A stretch of 64,000 nucleotides of DNA from Parietichytrium sp. I65-24A (lineage: Eukaryota; Sar; Bigyra; Thraustochytrida; Thraustochytriidae): NCBI GenBank assembly GCA_012862575.1, contig BLSF01000099.1:1945-65944 (forward strand), written 5' to 3'. A model generated the notes under the pieces. The model made no database searches. It was not told the origin of the DNA and saw nothing but the letters and a program-made list of their open reading frames with translations. A program made the translations under genes and the position numbers. This document shows positions 39,916 to 51,006 of this stretch, one piece after another (position 1 is the first letter of the stretch; each line of letters begins with the position of its first letter).

Positions 39916-42900
39916 CAGTCCAAGTCCACACGCTGTCTAACTGACAGCAATAAGGGTACATAGCGCAATCCCTAGTTTGGAATGTGCCAGGGCCAGCTGC
40001 GTGTGAATCAAAAACCGACGTTGGCTACGTGGAGTAAGAATCTTCAGTATGTATTTTCTCCACAGCCCTTGCGAGTGGCAACCGCGCGCAAACGCGGGCC
40101 ATGGGCCATGCTCTGAACTTGTTTTTTTCCCTTGGATTTTTATGGTCTGTTTATACGAGGCTAGCTCCGGCTTCACGCGGAACAACTCTCACCAAAGTCT
40201 TCTTCCTTACTTTTTACTTTTTCATGTTTCTTCTTCCTCTCCTCTGCCACAGTCAATCAAAGTCGAACTTTTTTTCTTTTTTTCATTTTTTCATGAAAGA
40301 ATTCAATTTCCGCGAAAGAAAAACAAGTGCCTGTAGCTCAGGAGGGGGAGGAAGACAGCAACAAAAAAGAAAAAAGAGAAAAGAGAAAATTGTCTTGATC
40401 AATCAAAAGAAGAAAGATGGATTGGAATTGAGCTTTCCTCCCCTCTCGCTTACTGTTCAGGGCCGCCACTTCAGAATCCAGCGAATGTCCAGCCAGATCC
40501 GATCCAATACCGGGTCGTAGGGGTTTCTTACCATTCGATAGTCTTGAGAAAGCGTCCCACCCGGCCAAGTTTTTCCGGCACCTGCGATTTTTCGGGGAAA
40601 TTTGCGCAATTGGATTTCTCCTTAAGGAGGCCTAGCGGGCCATCGCGGGGGTTACTCGAAACTAAGAGACTTGTACACGGAAGAATTCCAACCAATGTGG
40701 CAAGGCGATGTGGAGAGCTGCACCCGTACTTTAAAAATACCAGACTCGCGCACGATGAGCTTCGGTGAGTCCGTGTCAAGTTCAGCGCAAGGCCGCGAGC
40801 TCGTGGCGCGCCATTTTGGGCGAGTAACTAATAGTTATAATTAGATACAGGTAAGAGCGTGCATTTTCGTGCATTTTGTACATGCACCTCGACTTCAGGC
40901 TCCGTTTGGGAAAAGGTACAGCGTTGTATGCCGAAACGATACTACAGCGATGGCTCGGGAGAGTAGGACTGGTGTGTGACAAACTCTGCGGTTTCTTTCC
41001 ACCCGCACTCTTTGGTCAAGTCGCAATTGCGGTGAAAAAACTCGAAATAATGGGAGGTTTGGGCGAATGGTCAAAACGCCTCGCGAAAATGTCAACTTTC
41101 CTTTATACCCTTCGCTGGGGTGCCAGGAAATATATTTCACTCGATTGCGAATCAAGGATTCACTGGCTTTGGGCTTTTGGCTCGTGTGCGTGAAATTCCC
41201 TATGCTTCGCACAAAGTTCTCTTTTCCTCCCTTCTCCTCCAGGATACAGCACCAATGAGGCTGGCTATGAGACAGTAGTAGAGTAGTGCATTCGATTTCT
41301 TCCTCCTCCTCCATTTCCTCCACTCGTGTTTTTCCTCTCATGAAAGAGCAAAGACGCGCAGCAGTAAGGGTCATTATTTCATATTATAGTGTCGTGCATC
41401 GGGGAAAATGACATGTCTCAAATGGAGAAGATGTACTACCCCCAGACAATCTCTGTTGGGCTGTGAATTTGTTTCTGAGCGTGCATGGGGGAGAAATTGG
41501 CAGCCAATATTGGTCAACACAGCGCACTCTTAAGCAACTCGAAAGTATCGGTACCGTCTGCTTGTCAAATTAGTCACACGAGCAGGAAAGAAGAAATTTG
41601 TGAACAAGCCTTTCCGGCAGGAGCGACAGGCGTGACGGAGTATTGTTCCGTCCATTCGTTTCTCTCTTCTCTTCATTCATACTATAACCCTTACCCTTGG
41701 CCCCACCTATAACTTTAGCGTACCTTGATGTGCTTCCACCGCACAACCGAGTCAAGCAAGCACTCGCACAGCAATTCTGCAGAGTTACTTGTACATGCAT
41801 TTCGAATGCGCCCAATTTGGTCTCATCTCCACAGACAAGTCCACTACACAATCACTCCAGGCTGCTGCCCCCCCCTCGGCAAGAGCTTTCGCTCTTCGAA
41901 TTTGGCCTTTTCTCGTCCAGTCACCAGAGACTCGGCTCACGTCTCACATTCACATGTGAAATCATTGCTGCGAGGGAAGAGAGCCACCCATTGTCTCTAT
42001 TGTCTCGTCAAGTTCCACTTGAGATTCCGTCAGCAAAGGACTATCAACTAGTACCTGCGTCTGTGGAAGGTGAGCGAAAAGACTGATAAACAGACAGCAG
42101 TGGTTCTGATGAGAGACTCGAGCGTCAGTTATATACTTTGTGCCACCATCTATATGGACTTATGCACCCCTGGCGCTAAGAGGGGTCAGTAGACCAAATG
42201 GTAGCACGATAGCGCAGAGCTTCTTTCACATTATCATTACATGCACACAGACCGACTATCGTCTTGTGTGAAGAAAATGGTGGACATGTTGTGGAGGGTT
42301 ATTGTACGATTAGACACTACTATTGTGACGATCCAAAGACGGAAACATTTTCTCGCTGTCGCTCTGTCTCCTATTCTGGCTTCTGAAGGGCTTTTTTATC
42401 CTATGGCAAGTCATACTGGCTCACTACTCTCGCACCAGCCAATTCTAGCTAGCCAGCATAACCAGCACGAAGCGTTTCATGTGACGGACATGTACAGTAG
42501 ACACGGAGGCAGATCAATTTTCACAGGCAATGAAGCACAGCCAGAATTAGTGGAATGAATGCAGGAGCTGAGATTCCTGCTGTTAACTTGCACGACAGCT
42601 GATGCACATTACTCAGTAACTTTGGGATAAAATTGATTCGTTTCGTTTCCAGATTCAGAAGTTTTTTTTTTTTTTGGCGTCTTTTCTGGGTAACTCGCAC
42701 AGCAAATGGATTATTAATTTCTCCCTTTTCTCCCCACCTTGAACTCACGTACAAGGTTTTCGAGTCCCGTTTACGCACGAGATTTGCTCTTTCGAGTACA
42801 GCACGCAGAGCCAAGGGTCGCGACGATTGTCACGGATTTCACATTTCAGCGCGGTCTGCAACCGTGCATCACCGGTAAATATCAACTCTCTCTCAGCGGC

Positions 42901-45900
42901 GAGGGATCGTGGCCTCTGCTGTTCTTTCTCCCGGAGAGTGAGGCAATATATGCACATGATGCACGCCCATTCTTTGCTGTTCTAGGAAGAGGTAGAACGG
43001 AAAATGTTACGCACTGGATTTGGTCCCTCTCCTCTTATTCGCTTGCCATCGGCCACTATCGGCCTGGAGAACGATAACTCGTTGAGCTGCTCCCGCGATT
43101 TGCTCGACACACTTTTGGAAATCAACTGTTGGAAATTTTGTTGAATTTTGATTGAATTTTGAGTTGACATGTGAATGAAATCAAGAAACGAAATAGTCCA
43201 CTACTAGAGCAATGCACGATCCATACATCATGGACTATGGATTACGCTGGACAGATCCTATTACGACATCACCACACGAACCCCACCGCTAAGCGTGCAT
43301 GAAGCTCTCGAAAATGAGCTCCTAGGTGACGAATAGCCAATTGATTAATAGTAAAATGCAATGGTGCCTTGCGTCGGGTGTGCGTCCAGGGAGATTTGAG
43401 CCTTAACAGATGGATACAATGCACGTTAAGACAGCATACGAAATGTGGGGGGGCGAACGCGCCGTCAGATGGGAAGGTGATATCTGCAAGTGACAGATGT
43501 GACAGATGTGCCAGCAGCCAGTCTTCAAAGCCTCACCCACTCGCTCACTCCAGTGGACAAGGCGCACATGTCCCTGAATGCTCTGCTACTCTGGCGCATA
43601 AAAGTGCATTCGCTGGATCTAATGTGCATAGTTTTCTTTCCTCGCCATCGTGAAGCTTCTCGCTTGTCTATCTTCTCTCACCCCTCTTGCCACTGTCTAC
43701 CGAGTATACCAATACTAACACTAGCGAAGTTTTTATTTATTTTGAAAAAAGTTCGCAACACGCTATGTGGCGCACGTGGTGTTTCACTTTTATTCTGCTA
43801 GTGACGTGGTTTCGAGAATGGGAAGGTTCTTTTGAGACCGGGAAAAAGAAAACGAATTTCCAATTAAAAAAAATTGAGGGATAAAAAGTCGGCTTGTTTT
43901 CATTTCAATTTCATTTCAAAAAGTAGAAAAAAACTTGAACTTCGCGATTTTTCATGTCGGGATTGTCTCAACCTATAAGTGGCAGTAGGAGAGTTTCAAC
44001 TCAAGAGTCGGAAAAGAAATGAACCTTTTTAGATTCTTTTTCAAACTTTTTTGGGTTTCTTCATGAACAACTTGGTGCGCTGAAAGCACAGCTGAGCCGT
44101 TTCTCCTCCCTCGGATTCCTCGGATGCACCCCTCTCACCATTCCCCATCATTTCATGATCTCATCAGGGTATCTTTAAGTGTTCCGTTTAGATCGCAGCG
44201 TACTAGTACACTACTCAAAGGAATCTTCCAATGCGAAAAATTGGGATTCATGAATCCGAAGTGTTGCAACCCCGCCCGCCGGGCTAGAATTGTGAAAAGT
44301 CATCCTCCAGTCAGGTCGATTGGTGTGGATCACGCATCACCGTGACAAGCCATCCTCTTCCCGTCTCTGCCTCCTTTCCTGCAGTGGTCTTCCCTCTTCT
44401 CCGAATATCAGATGTGCATCTCGACGCTCCCTTGCTGCAATTTGCAAAGTTTACTTAGATTCCAGAGTACGTGTTGAGAGCGCAGCACGTCTTGCCGAGT
44501 TGGCCTGCCTGAAGCGCTGAAGGGCGCCTCTCTGGTTCTTGCTCAAGTCTGAGCTGAAAGGGCAACACTTGAACCCCTTGTATCCGCAACGCAGTACGCG
44601 GCGCATAGACCACCCTCCAGACTTTTAGACCAACAAAAGTCAAGAGAATCTTTACAGAGAGCAGAAAGTCTTCCTTGCTGACAGGCGTCTTTTGTAATAC
44701 TAGTTTTCATTTTCATTGCTATTCTATTCGCTATGCTACCGGTACCCAGGCGAAGCCATTTTAAATTTTTTGCATCTTCAATGATGAAAACGTCGAAAAC
44801 ACCTCTGTTGGTCAACATAGCGGCGTAGTAACGCAAAATTGCAGGCCACAGTTCGTTAGCTGCGCCACTGTGGACAAGCCGGCACACAGTGAGTAGATTA
44901 GTGAGTGTTTAGTCGCTGAAAGACTTCAGGCGCCAACTTTTTTGCTCCGTCCGGGAGAGGAGAGAGCTTGAAGAGCTTGAGCCTCGGGGGGGAGACCTCG
45001 CGCTTCTACCGCTCGGAAGTTCTCAGTACCTCAAGTATCCCGAATGCACAAATGCCTGCCTGCCATGTGAGCAAGGCCAATCCGCTGGGAAGATAATTAC
45101 CTTACGCATACGCGGCGTGTTGCGCTTTGGGTTGGGTGGTTGGGTCATTCAGGTCGGCAATAGTTGTTCGGTGTCGGCGGTGGGTGGGAAGAGGAAAATT
45201 TTCATTTTATCTTTTGCATGTTGCATGCACCTTTTGCATTTTACCTTTAGTCGAAAGCTGCGGGCGACACACTGGAGTCCGGGCCAAGAACTCGATCGGA
45301 GACGGTGTTGAAATGCCAGTCACTGCAACTTCGTCTGAGTCTCAGAGAGTTGCGAGATACGTCATCGAAACCAAGACGCATGTCAAGAGCAACCAATTAC
45401 AATCAAAAAGAAGACTTGGAATGAATGATTGAATGAATGATTGACTGTGAGACAAAGAAAAGGAAGGAACACGTGTGGCAAAGCGTCGAGCGCTTCTCAT
45501 CTCAAATCATTTCTCTTATCGCAGATAGCTCATAGCTCCGCAGCTATCTCTCAGCTCGTCCACCCATGTTACATTGCAGTACCATAGCTTTCACATTCAT
45601 ACGTGCACCCTTTCCACCTTTCCACAGTGATTCAACTTGTGTTGCGTGCCCAAGACGTTCAAATATCTCCATGCGGATTCAAGGAATTCAAGGAGAAAAG
45701 GACATCTCTGTTCAAATTTTTGAGTCGATCGAGGAAGTGCTTTTCACTGCCTAGGTGTAGTACACCCGAGTTGAGCGAGGTCTAGTAGGTCATATCGACA
45801 GACGCTATCTTCAGCCTGCAGCCTGATGTGGAACCAACAGCGCGCCTGAAATAGTACAAAATTGTACAATATCAGAATTTGCGAGGCTGCCAGGATGGGA

Positions 45901-46070
45901 ATGCAAGGGCAGCAAGAAGTTAGAAACTCATTGTGGTTGGTTATTTCATGTTCGAGAAAATCGCAATACATCGATCATCGAAGAAAATCCATCGCTCTTC
46001 CTATCGATGGGCAAATAAAGTTGGGGGCTCGGCAACATGCGCGCAGGCAACACCCAAATGGGTCAGGTCA

Positions 46071-48057
46071 TCAGTGCAGGACCTGCTCGATCGGACTGTC
46101 GGCATAGCCTGGCGTGTGCATGGTGGACTCGATGAACTCGAGCATATTTTGCGGCCGTGGCTTGTGGGTTGCGAGGCCGAGCTCATAAGCACGCTCTGCC
46201 ACCTTTGCTGCGATATTGGCAGATACTTGACGGATGCAGTTCAATGGAGGGTACAACGAACCACGGTCGCGGTCAGACTCGGTGACTTGCTCTGCAAGCG
46301 CCACACTGGAGACGTAAAGTAGCTCGTCCGGAATGGTGGTCGCTTGACATGCCAGGACGCCGAGGCCAACTCCAGGAAAGATGTAAGCATTGTTGCCCTG
46401 GCCGGGCTCAAAAGTGCGCTCGGAGCCATCCTCCAGGGTTGCCTTCACCTTCCCAAATGGAGACCCACTGGCGAAGAAGCACTTTCCGTTTGTCCATTCA
46501 TAAGCCTCCTTGGCAGTGCACTCCGATTTGCTTGTTGGGTTGCTTAGAGCGAAAATCAAAGGCAGTGGGCAGTATTCCGCCATGTACTGGAGGATGCTCT
46601 TGGTGAACGTCTTTGGGATCGCGCTCACTCCGATCAAAGCAGTGGGCTCAATCAAGTGGACCGCGTGCTCAAAGGCAATCTTGGACATGTCCTCGACCTC
46701 CCACTCGGTTCCCTTGAGATGGGAGACAAGTTCTTCGGTAATCTCGTGGGCAAAATCCACCTTGTGATGAGCCAGTTCGTCTTTTCGGTTCTTGCTCACG
46801 AGCCCCTGGCTATCCACCAGCCAGATATTTTTGCGGGCCTCTTCAAGTGAGATCTGGCCGTCGCTTTCCTCCTGAATGGCGTGTGCAATAAGGTTCGCGA
46901 TACCGGTTCCTGCCTCGCCTGCTCCGAAGAACATAAATCGGTGTTCAGCAAGGGATTTGGCGCAACCTTCCACGGCACTTGTCTCCGGGATGGACGCAAT
47001 CACGCCAGCCAGCGTAACTGCTGCGGTTCCTTGGATGTCATCGTTAAAGGTGCAAAATTTGTCTCTGCTGTTCTCTAGCAAGCGGAACGCATTGCTGTTG
47101 CCAAAGTCCTCGAACTGCAAAAGGACCGATGCGCCCCATCTTGCTTTTGCGGCCCCCATAAACTCGTAGACAAGCTCGTCGTACTTGTCACCGCGAACGC
47201 GCTCCTGTTTGAGGCCCATGTATAATGGGTCCTTGAGAAGCTCCTTGTTGTTGGTTCCTACGTCAATGCAGACCGGCAGGCAGTAGTGGTGGTCGATACC
47301 AGCGCAAGCCGAGTAGAGCTGCAGCTTGCCCACAGGAATACCCATTCCGTTAATACCGAGGTCTCCAAGCCCCAGGATTCGCTCCCCGTCCGTGAACACG
47401 ATGACCCGAACATCGTCCTCAGGCCAGTTTGAAACGAGCTTTTTGACGCGGCCAAGGTCGTTGATAGTTACGTAGAGACCACGAGCCTGGACATCGAGAA
47501 CAAAGCGGGATCGCCACCGCACATTCGAGTTAGGAACAACTCATACTCACCTCGTCTTTCTCGCTGCCCAGAGAAAGAGAGCAACACGGCAAAATAAAAC
47601 TTACATTTGTCCAGCGATGGCTGTACTCCGTGCAAGCCTGACCGACAGTTGGGGTGTACACGATGGGCATGAGCTCTTGCACATTGGTGGTCAAAAGCCT
47701 GTAAAACAGCTGCACGTTGCGGTCAAGAAGGTTCATCATGTATTCATACTTCTCAATATCCTCGCCCTTCTTCCGGAGCTGCTTGAGCTCGCGCTCTACC
47801 TGCAAGTCCATGTCCTCTACACCAGCGGGAAGCAGACCTTGCAGACCGAGGCGCTCCCGCTCGTCAACTGGAAACGCCTGGCCCTTGTTCAGCCTTGGAT
47901 TGAGCAAGACGTTTTTGCCCTCGGCAGCCATCACCGGCTGTCCGCGAATACTCATCCTTGGCGACTGCGTGAGCTTGCTCTCGTCCTTCTTCGCCATGGC
48001 ACCGAATTTGCCTGACATGCGGGCCACAAACCCCTGCACTTTTTCTTGCAGTGACAT
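46071..48057 (-). CDS. Malic enzyme (two exons)
   Basis: Exon 1 is 48057-47605 and exon 2 is 47486-46071, giving 622 aa. The enzyme decarboxylates malate to pyruvate, producing NAD(P)H. Splicing joins ...EYSHRWTN to ARGLYVTIND in phase, restoring the family block. Catalytic Tyr is Y134 (IVYTPTVGQAC) and Lys K205 (GMGIPVGKLQLY). Metal ligands are E277 and D278 (LQFEDF) and the NDDIQGTA aspartates (300-301). The dinucleotide fold is FFGAGEAGTGIANL (about 338-351). No clear mitochondrial presequence, so it may be cytosolic and supply NADPH; cofactor specificity cannot be read reliably. A GTACTCACTGTCAGT-type element lies 281 bp upstream of the ATG. Confidence 0.95.
47487..47604 (-). other. Spliceosomal intron in malic enzyme gene
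   Basis: 118-nt GT-AG intron in phase 0: donor AAT|GTAAGTTTTA, acceptor GATGTCCAG|GCTCGT. Removing it rejoins the conserved malic-enzyme sequence. It is the only intron I can place with confidence in the window. Confidence 0.92.
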
Positions 48058-50106
48058 CTTCCCGCCACAACTCTCTATTCACCCGGCTATATCTCTACTC
48101 CCAAAGCTCCTCGTCTGTCCTGACGTTGTCGTATGTCGAACGACAGCTGCTTCCACCTCTTCCGGGTCCAATTTCCTCCACGTCCGTCGATTGATGTCGA
48201 TGTTGAAGCTCAATGCCAATGTCAATGCCAGGGTTTTCGGTCTTCCTCACGTCTGTCTGTCTTTGTCTGTCTGTGCTCCCGTCTTCCTTGCCCACGGCTT
48301 CCTATCGGGTAGTACGGGTAATTGTACGTGTAGTGACACTGACAGTGAGTACACTGCACTCTCCCTCGTTCGCCTTTGTTCTCCCTCGCCACACCTTACA
48401 TAGCACACCACCTACCACACCTCCGGAAAAGATAGATCCTGGGCCTGTGCCTACTACGCCTGTGCCTGTGTCTTTTGCCCTCCCGATTGGCGTTGGGGAT
48501 CTGCCGCTCAGCGTGACGTTGGCGGTGAGGGACCAGTGATGTTGACGATCGACGATTGACGATTATTATTCACAGTCAGTAGTTGGTAAATTTGCATTCT
48601 TTTTTTGGTCAAAGCTGTCAAAGCGGTCTGAGCGCACTCTTTGCCGAAGTAGGAGTCCTTACACGTTTTTCCCAGCAAGTCTTGGTTCGACTCGAGGTTT
48701 ACCGGCACTTCTACTCATAGCAGTATTAGGCGGGAGAACATCATTTGTCGCGGCTAGTGATGGCTAGTGTGCAATCGCAAGACGCTAGCCTGAACTCGCT
48801 ACTGGTTCGGTATGGCTGAGGCTATGCAGGATCTCCAAGCATATCTTCTGGCCTTTGCTAGGGGTAGTTCTTACGTCCGGAGGGACTCCTCGAAATCCCT
48901 CCTAGTTTTACCATTTTACAACTAAGCCTATCTAGAAACTCTACTCCCTGCTAGTGAGAAGGGCCTCCTCAGCTCGCTCGACCTACTGCTCTATTACCCG
49001 TATCAGTAGATAGATAGGAAGAATAGGAAGTGAAGGAATAGTGGCTTTAGCATGTGGACAAAGGGGGCTACTAGTGTGCGAGTGGTGTGCGCCTGGTATT
49101 GCCAAGTTCAATGAGTGCAATGCATTGACAGTGATCGACTGTGAAGGCAGGTCGCGTCATGCCATTGACTTCGTCGTGCAATGCTACTCTCCTGCCCACC
49201 CCCACCCTGCATGAGAGCAGTGTTGCGTTTTCCTGCGGAGGTGTAACCTGTTCAGCGAATTAATTTTCTTGAAATCGAAATCAAAATCAAAATCGAAAAC
49301 GGGGTCGCTTTCGAGAGCCCGAGAAGCTTTGATACACGGACAAAGCAAGAGCCTTAAATATCGAATATTTGCGTAACCGAAATGAGTGCTGAGTACGACA
49401 AAGTTGCATCGCCACGAATCGGAAAAGCGTTCAGTTCACAGTTTTCTTGGTCTTGGTCAGCCGCCAGCGTTTCTCCAGAATTCGGGAACTCCACTCACCT
49501 TTGGGAGCCTGCACAAAAACAAGAGGGAACTCGAGGTGACGGGGACGAAAGAAGCATTGAAGATGGAGCCCCTGAGAATCTTCGAAGACATATACAACTG
49601 AACTCAAAGCAGTTCATCTCGTTGGATTGATCAAGTTACGTATGCGAGAAGTGCGGGAAAATCCTTAGACGAGCTGGATATCCACCTCTCCAGCTATGTC
49701 AAATGGCTTGTCATGCAGAGAGGTAAAGACTTTCAGAGCTCATACTTCATATATCTGTCTGAAATGGGCTACAACTTGTGCCAAAAAAAATGGCATGGAA
49801 ATTTAGATGCTCTTCTTCAAAGCATCACAACTAGCACAGAAAAATGATGGTGGAAACAGGGGGTGGCGGGCCGAGAGCCATGGACGACCCTGATTTCCTC
49901 AGAGTATCGGTACCATTACCGGTCATGAAAGGGAGGCCAATGAATAGGTCAATCGAATAAATAGTTTACGAATTGATGATTCAGAGCACAGTAATGACTT
50001 GGAAACAGTTGGCAGATACAGGGACGGGGGGCAGCAGAAGAAAGGACACATACGTGTACTTGTAAGACGCAATCGATGAGACAGGATGAGGTCCTCGCTA
50101 CAGAGT
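48058..50106. other. Intergenic region upstream of malic enzyme
   Basis: Two kilobases without a supportable gene. Contains the palindromic element at 48338-48352 and an AT-rich stretch near 49250-49310. An 82-codon ATG-started frame at 49382-49630 was considered and not accepted. Confidence 0.45.
48338..48352. promoter_or_regulatory. Near-palindromic element upstream of malic enzyme
   Basis: ACTGACAGTGAGTAC, one arm of the GTACTCAC(A/T)GTCAGTAC motif seen intact at 55220 and 60536. It sits 281 bp upstream of the malic enzyme ATG. Function unknown. Confidence 0.4.
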
Positions 50107-51006
50107 TCATCCAAGCGCTGCGGAGGAGGAAGACGAAGACGCTGTGAGGGGAAACGGAGGACACTCGCCGCAAGAGACTCTATCAAAGTCGATGTTGCCA
50201 AAAATAGGATGGGCCTTGAGTTCTTCGAAGCCGGATCGGGCGCCGAGGCGTTGGTCGATATCAAGCGTGAGAACTTGCTTGATAAAATTTGCTAATGGTT
50301 TGGCACAATCTGCCTCCGGAATCTGCCGGTCGATTGGCACAGTGCAGATGTTCTTGGCGGTCTCTTGACTTGATTCAGAGTACCACGGCAAGTCGCCGTA
50401 AAGCAATTCGAATGCAATGACGCCATATGCCCACCAGTCAGCCTCAAAACCGTGCGGCTTCCTCATAAGCTTTTCTGGTGAGGCATAGTGAACAGTGCCG
50501 CTATGACAAAACACCGCAGGTTTGCAATCTCCAACTCGCAGTGCATTCCCGAAATCAATCAAGCAAATGTGCCCGGAAGACTTGACACCAATATTTTCTA
50601 GTTTGAGATCCTCGTGGATCACCTGCGCCGACTCGTGCAAATGTTGCAGGGCTAGTCCCAGCTCGGCGAGGCATAATAGCAAAGAGTGCTTCGTCATGGC
50701 CGCGCCGCGCTTCAGGAACTCGAAAAGATCCCCCCTCTCGCAGTTTTCAAGCCCAATTGCCAACGTCTGTCCGTGTTTCTTGAAGAACAAGAGCTTGATA
50801 AGAAAAGGGGACTCGCCTATGGAGCGCAAGATCTCTACCTCTCTGTGTGCTGCAGCTGCGCACCTATCCGCCGAAGCGTTCACTAGCTTCAAAGCTATCC
50901 GGCCGCTGCGATAAACCGCCGCAGTTGAGCCAGTCGAAACAGAGTTTGCCGGTGTCCCCAGAATCTCGGTGGCGAGCCGGTGGCCGTCCACGACTTTGTC
51001 AGACAT
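50107..51006 (-). CDS. Protein kinase with HED catalytic loop (AGC-like), paralogue 1
   Basis: A compact 299-aa Ser/Thr kinase, almost only a catalytic domain. Glycine loop TGSTAAVY (25-32), ATP-binding K40 (RIALKLVN), helix-C E57 (AHREVEIL), DFG 151-153 (LIDFG), and TVHYASPEKL for the P+1 loop. The catalytic loop reads HEDLKLEN (131-138), with the HRD Arg replaced by Glu while the catalytic Asp and Asn are kept. HGFEADWWAYGVIAFELLYGDLPW is AGC-like, as is the C-terminal LGARSGFEELKAHPIFGNIDF. A poly-Ser tail ends it. Because the essential residues remain it is probably active but not regulated by the HRD-Arg/activation-loop-phosphate contact. Shares its peculiarities with the kinase at 53866-54939. 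Confidence 0.9.
   Translation of the reverse strand: MSDKVVDGHRLATEILGTPANSVSTGSTAAVYRSGRIALKLVNASADRCAAAAHREVEILRSIGESPFLIKLLFFKKHGQTLAIGLENCERGDLFEFLKRGAAMTKHSLLLCLAELGLALQHLHESAQVIHEDLKLENIGVKSSGHICLIDFGNALRVGDCKPAVFCHSGTVHYASPEKLMRKPHGFEADWWAYGVIAFELLYGDLPWYSESSQETAKNICTVPIDRQIPEADCAKPLANFIKQVLTLDIDQRLGARSGFEELKAHPIFGNIDFDRVSCGECPPFPLTASSSSSSAALG

Larger units (their letters stand above)
33916..46070. other. 12-kb gene desert
   Basis: No reading frame here has coding character or a recognisable domain on either strand; frames are short and full of low complexity. The stretch is more AT-rich than the genic parts. From about 36 to 45.3 kb it is dense in GTGCAT/ATGCAC. Local features: CT microsatellites, an imperfect tandem repeat at 36.1-36.7 kb, T-rich tracts near 40.2-40.3 kb, and a T run at about 42662. 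A multi-exon gene with small exons or a long non-coding RNA cannot be excluded. Confidence 0.5.

Noticed and set aside
40325-40400. GTAGCTCAGGAGGG resembling a tRNA A box
   Set aside because: No T arm or anticodon stem follows; the sequence runs into A-rich DNA.
49382-49730. 82-codon ATG frame followed by a short CEKCGK...CQMACH stretch in another frame
   Set aside because: The Cys pattern hints at a zinc knuckle, but the pieces lie in different frames with no convincing splice sites and no family match.
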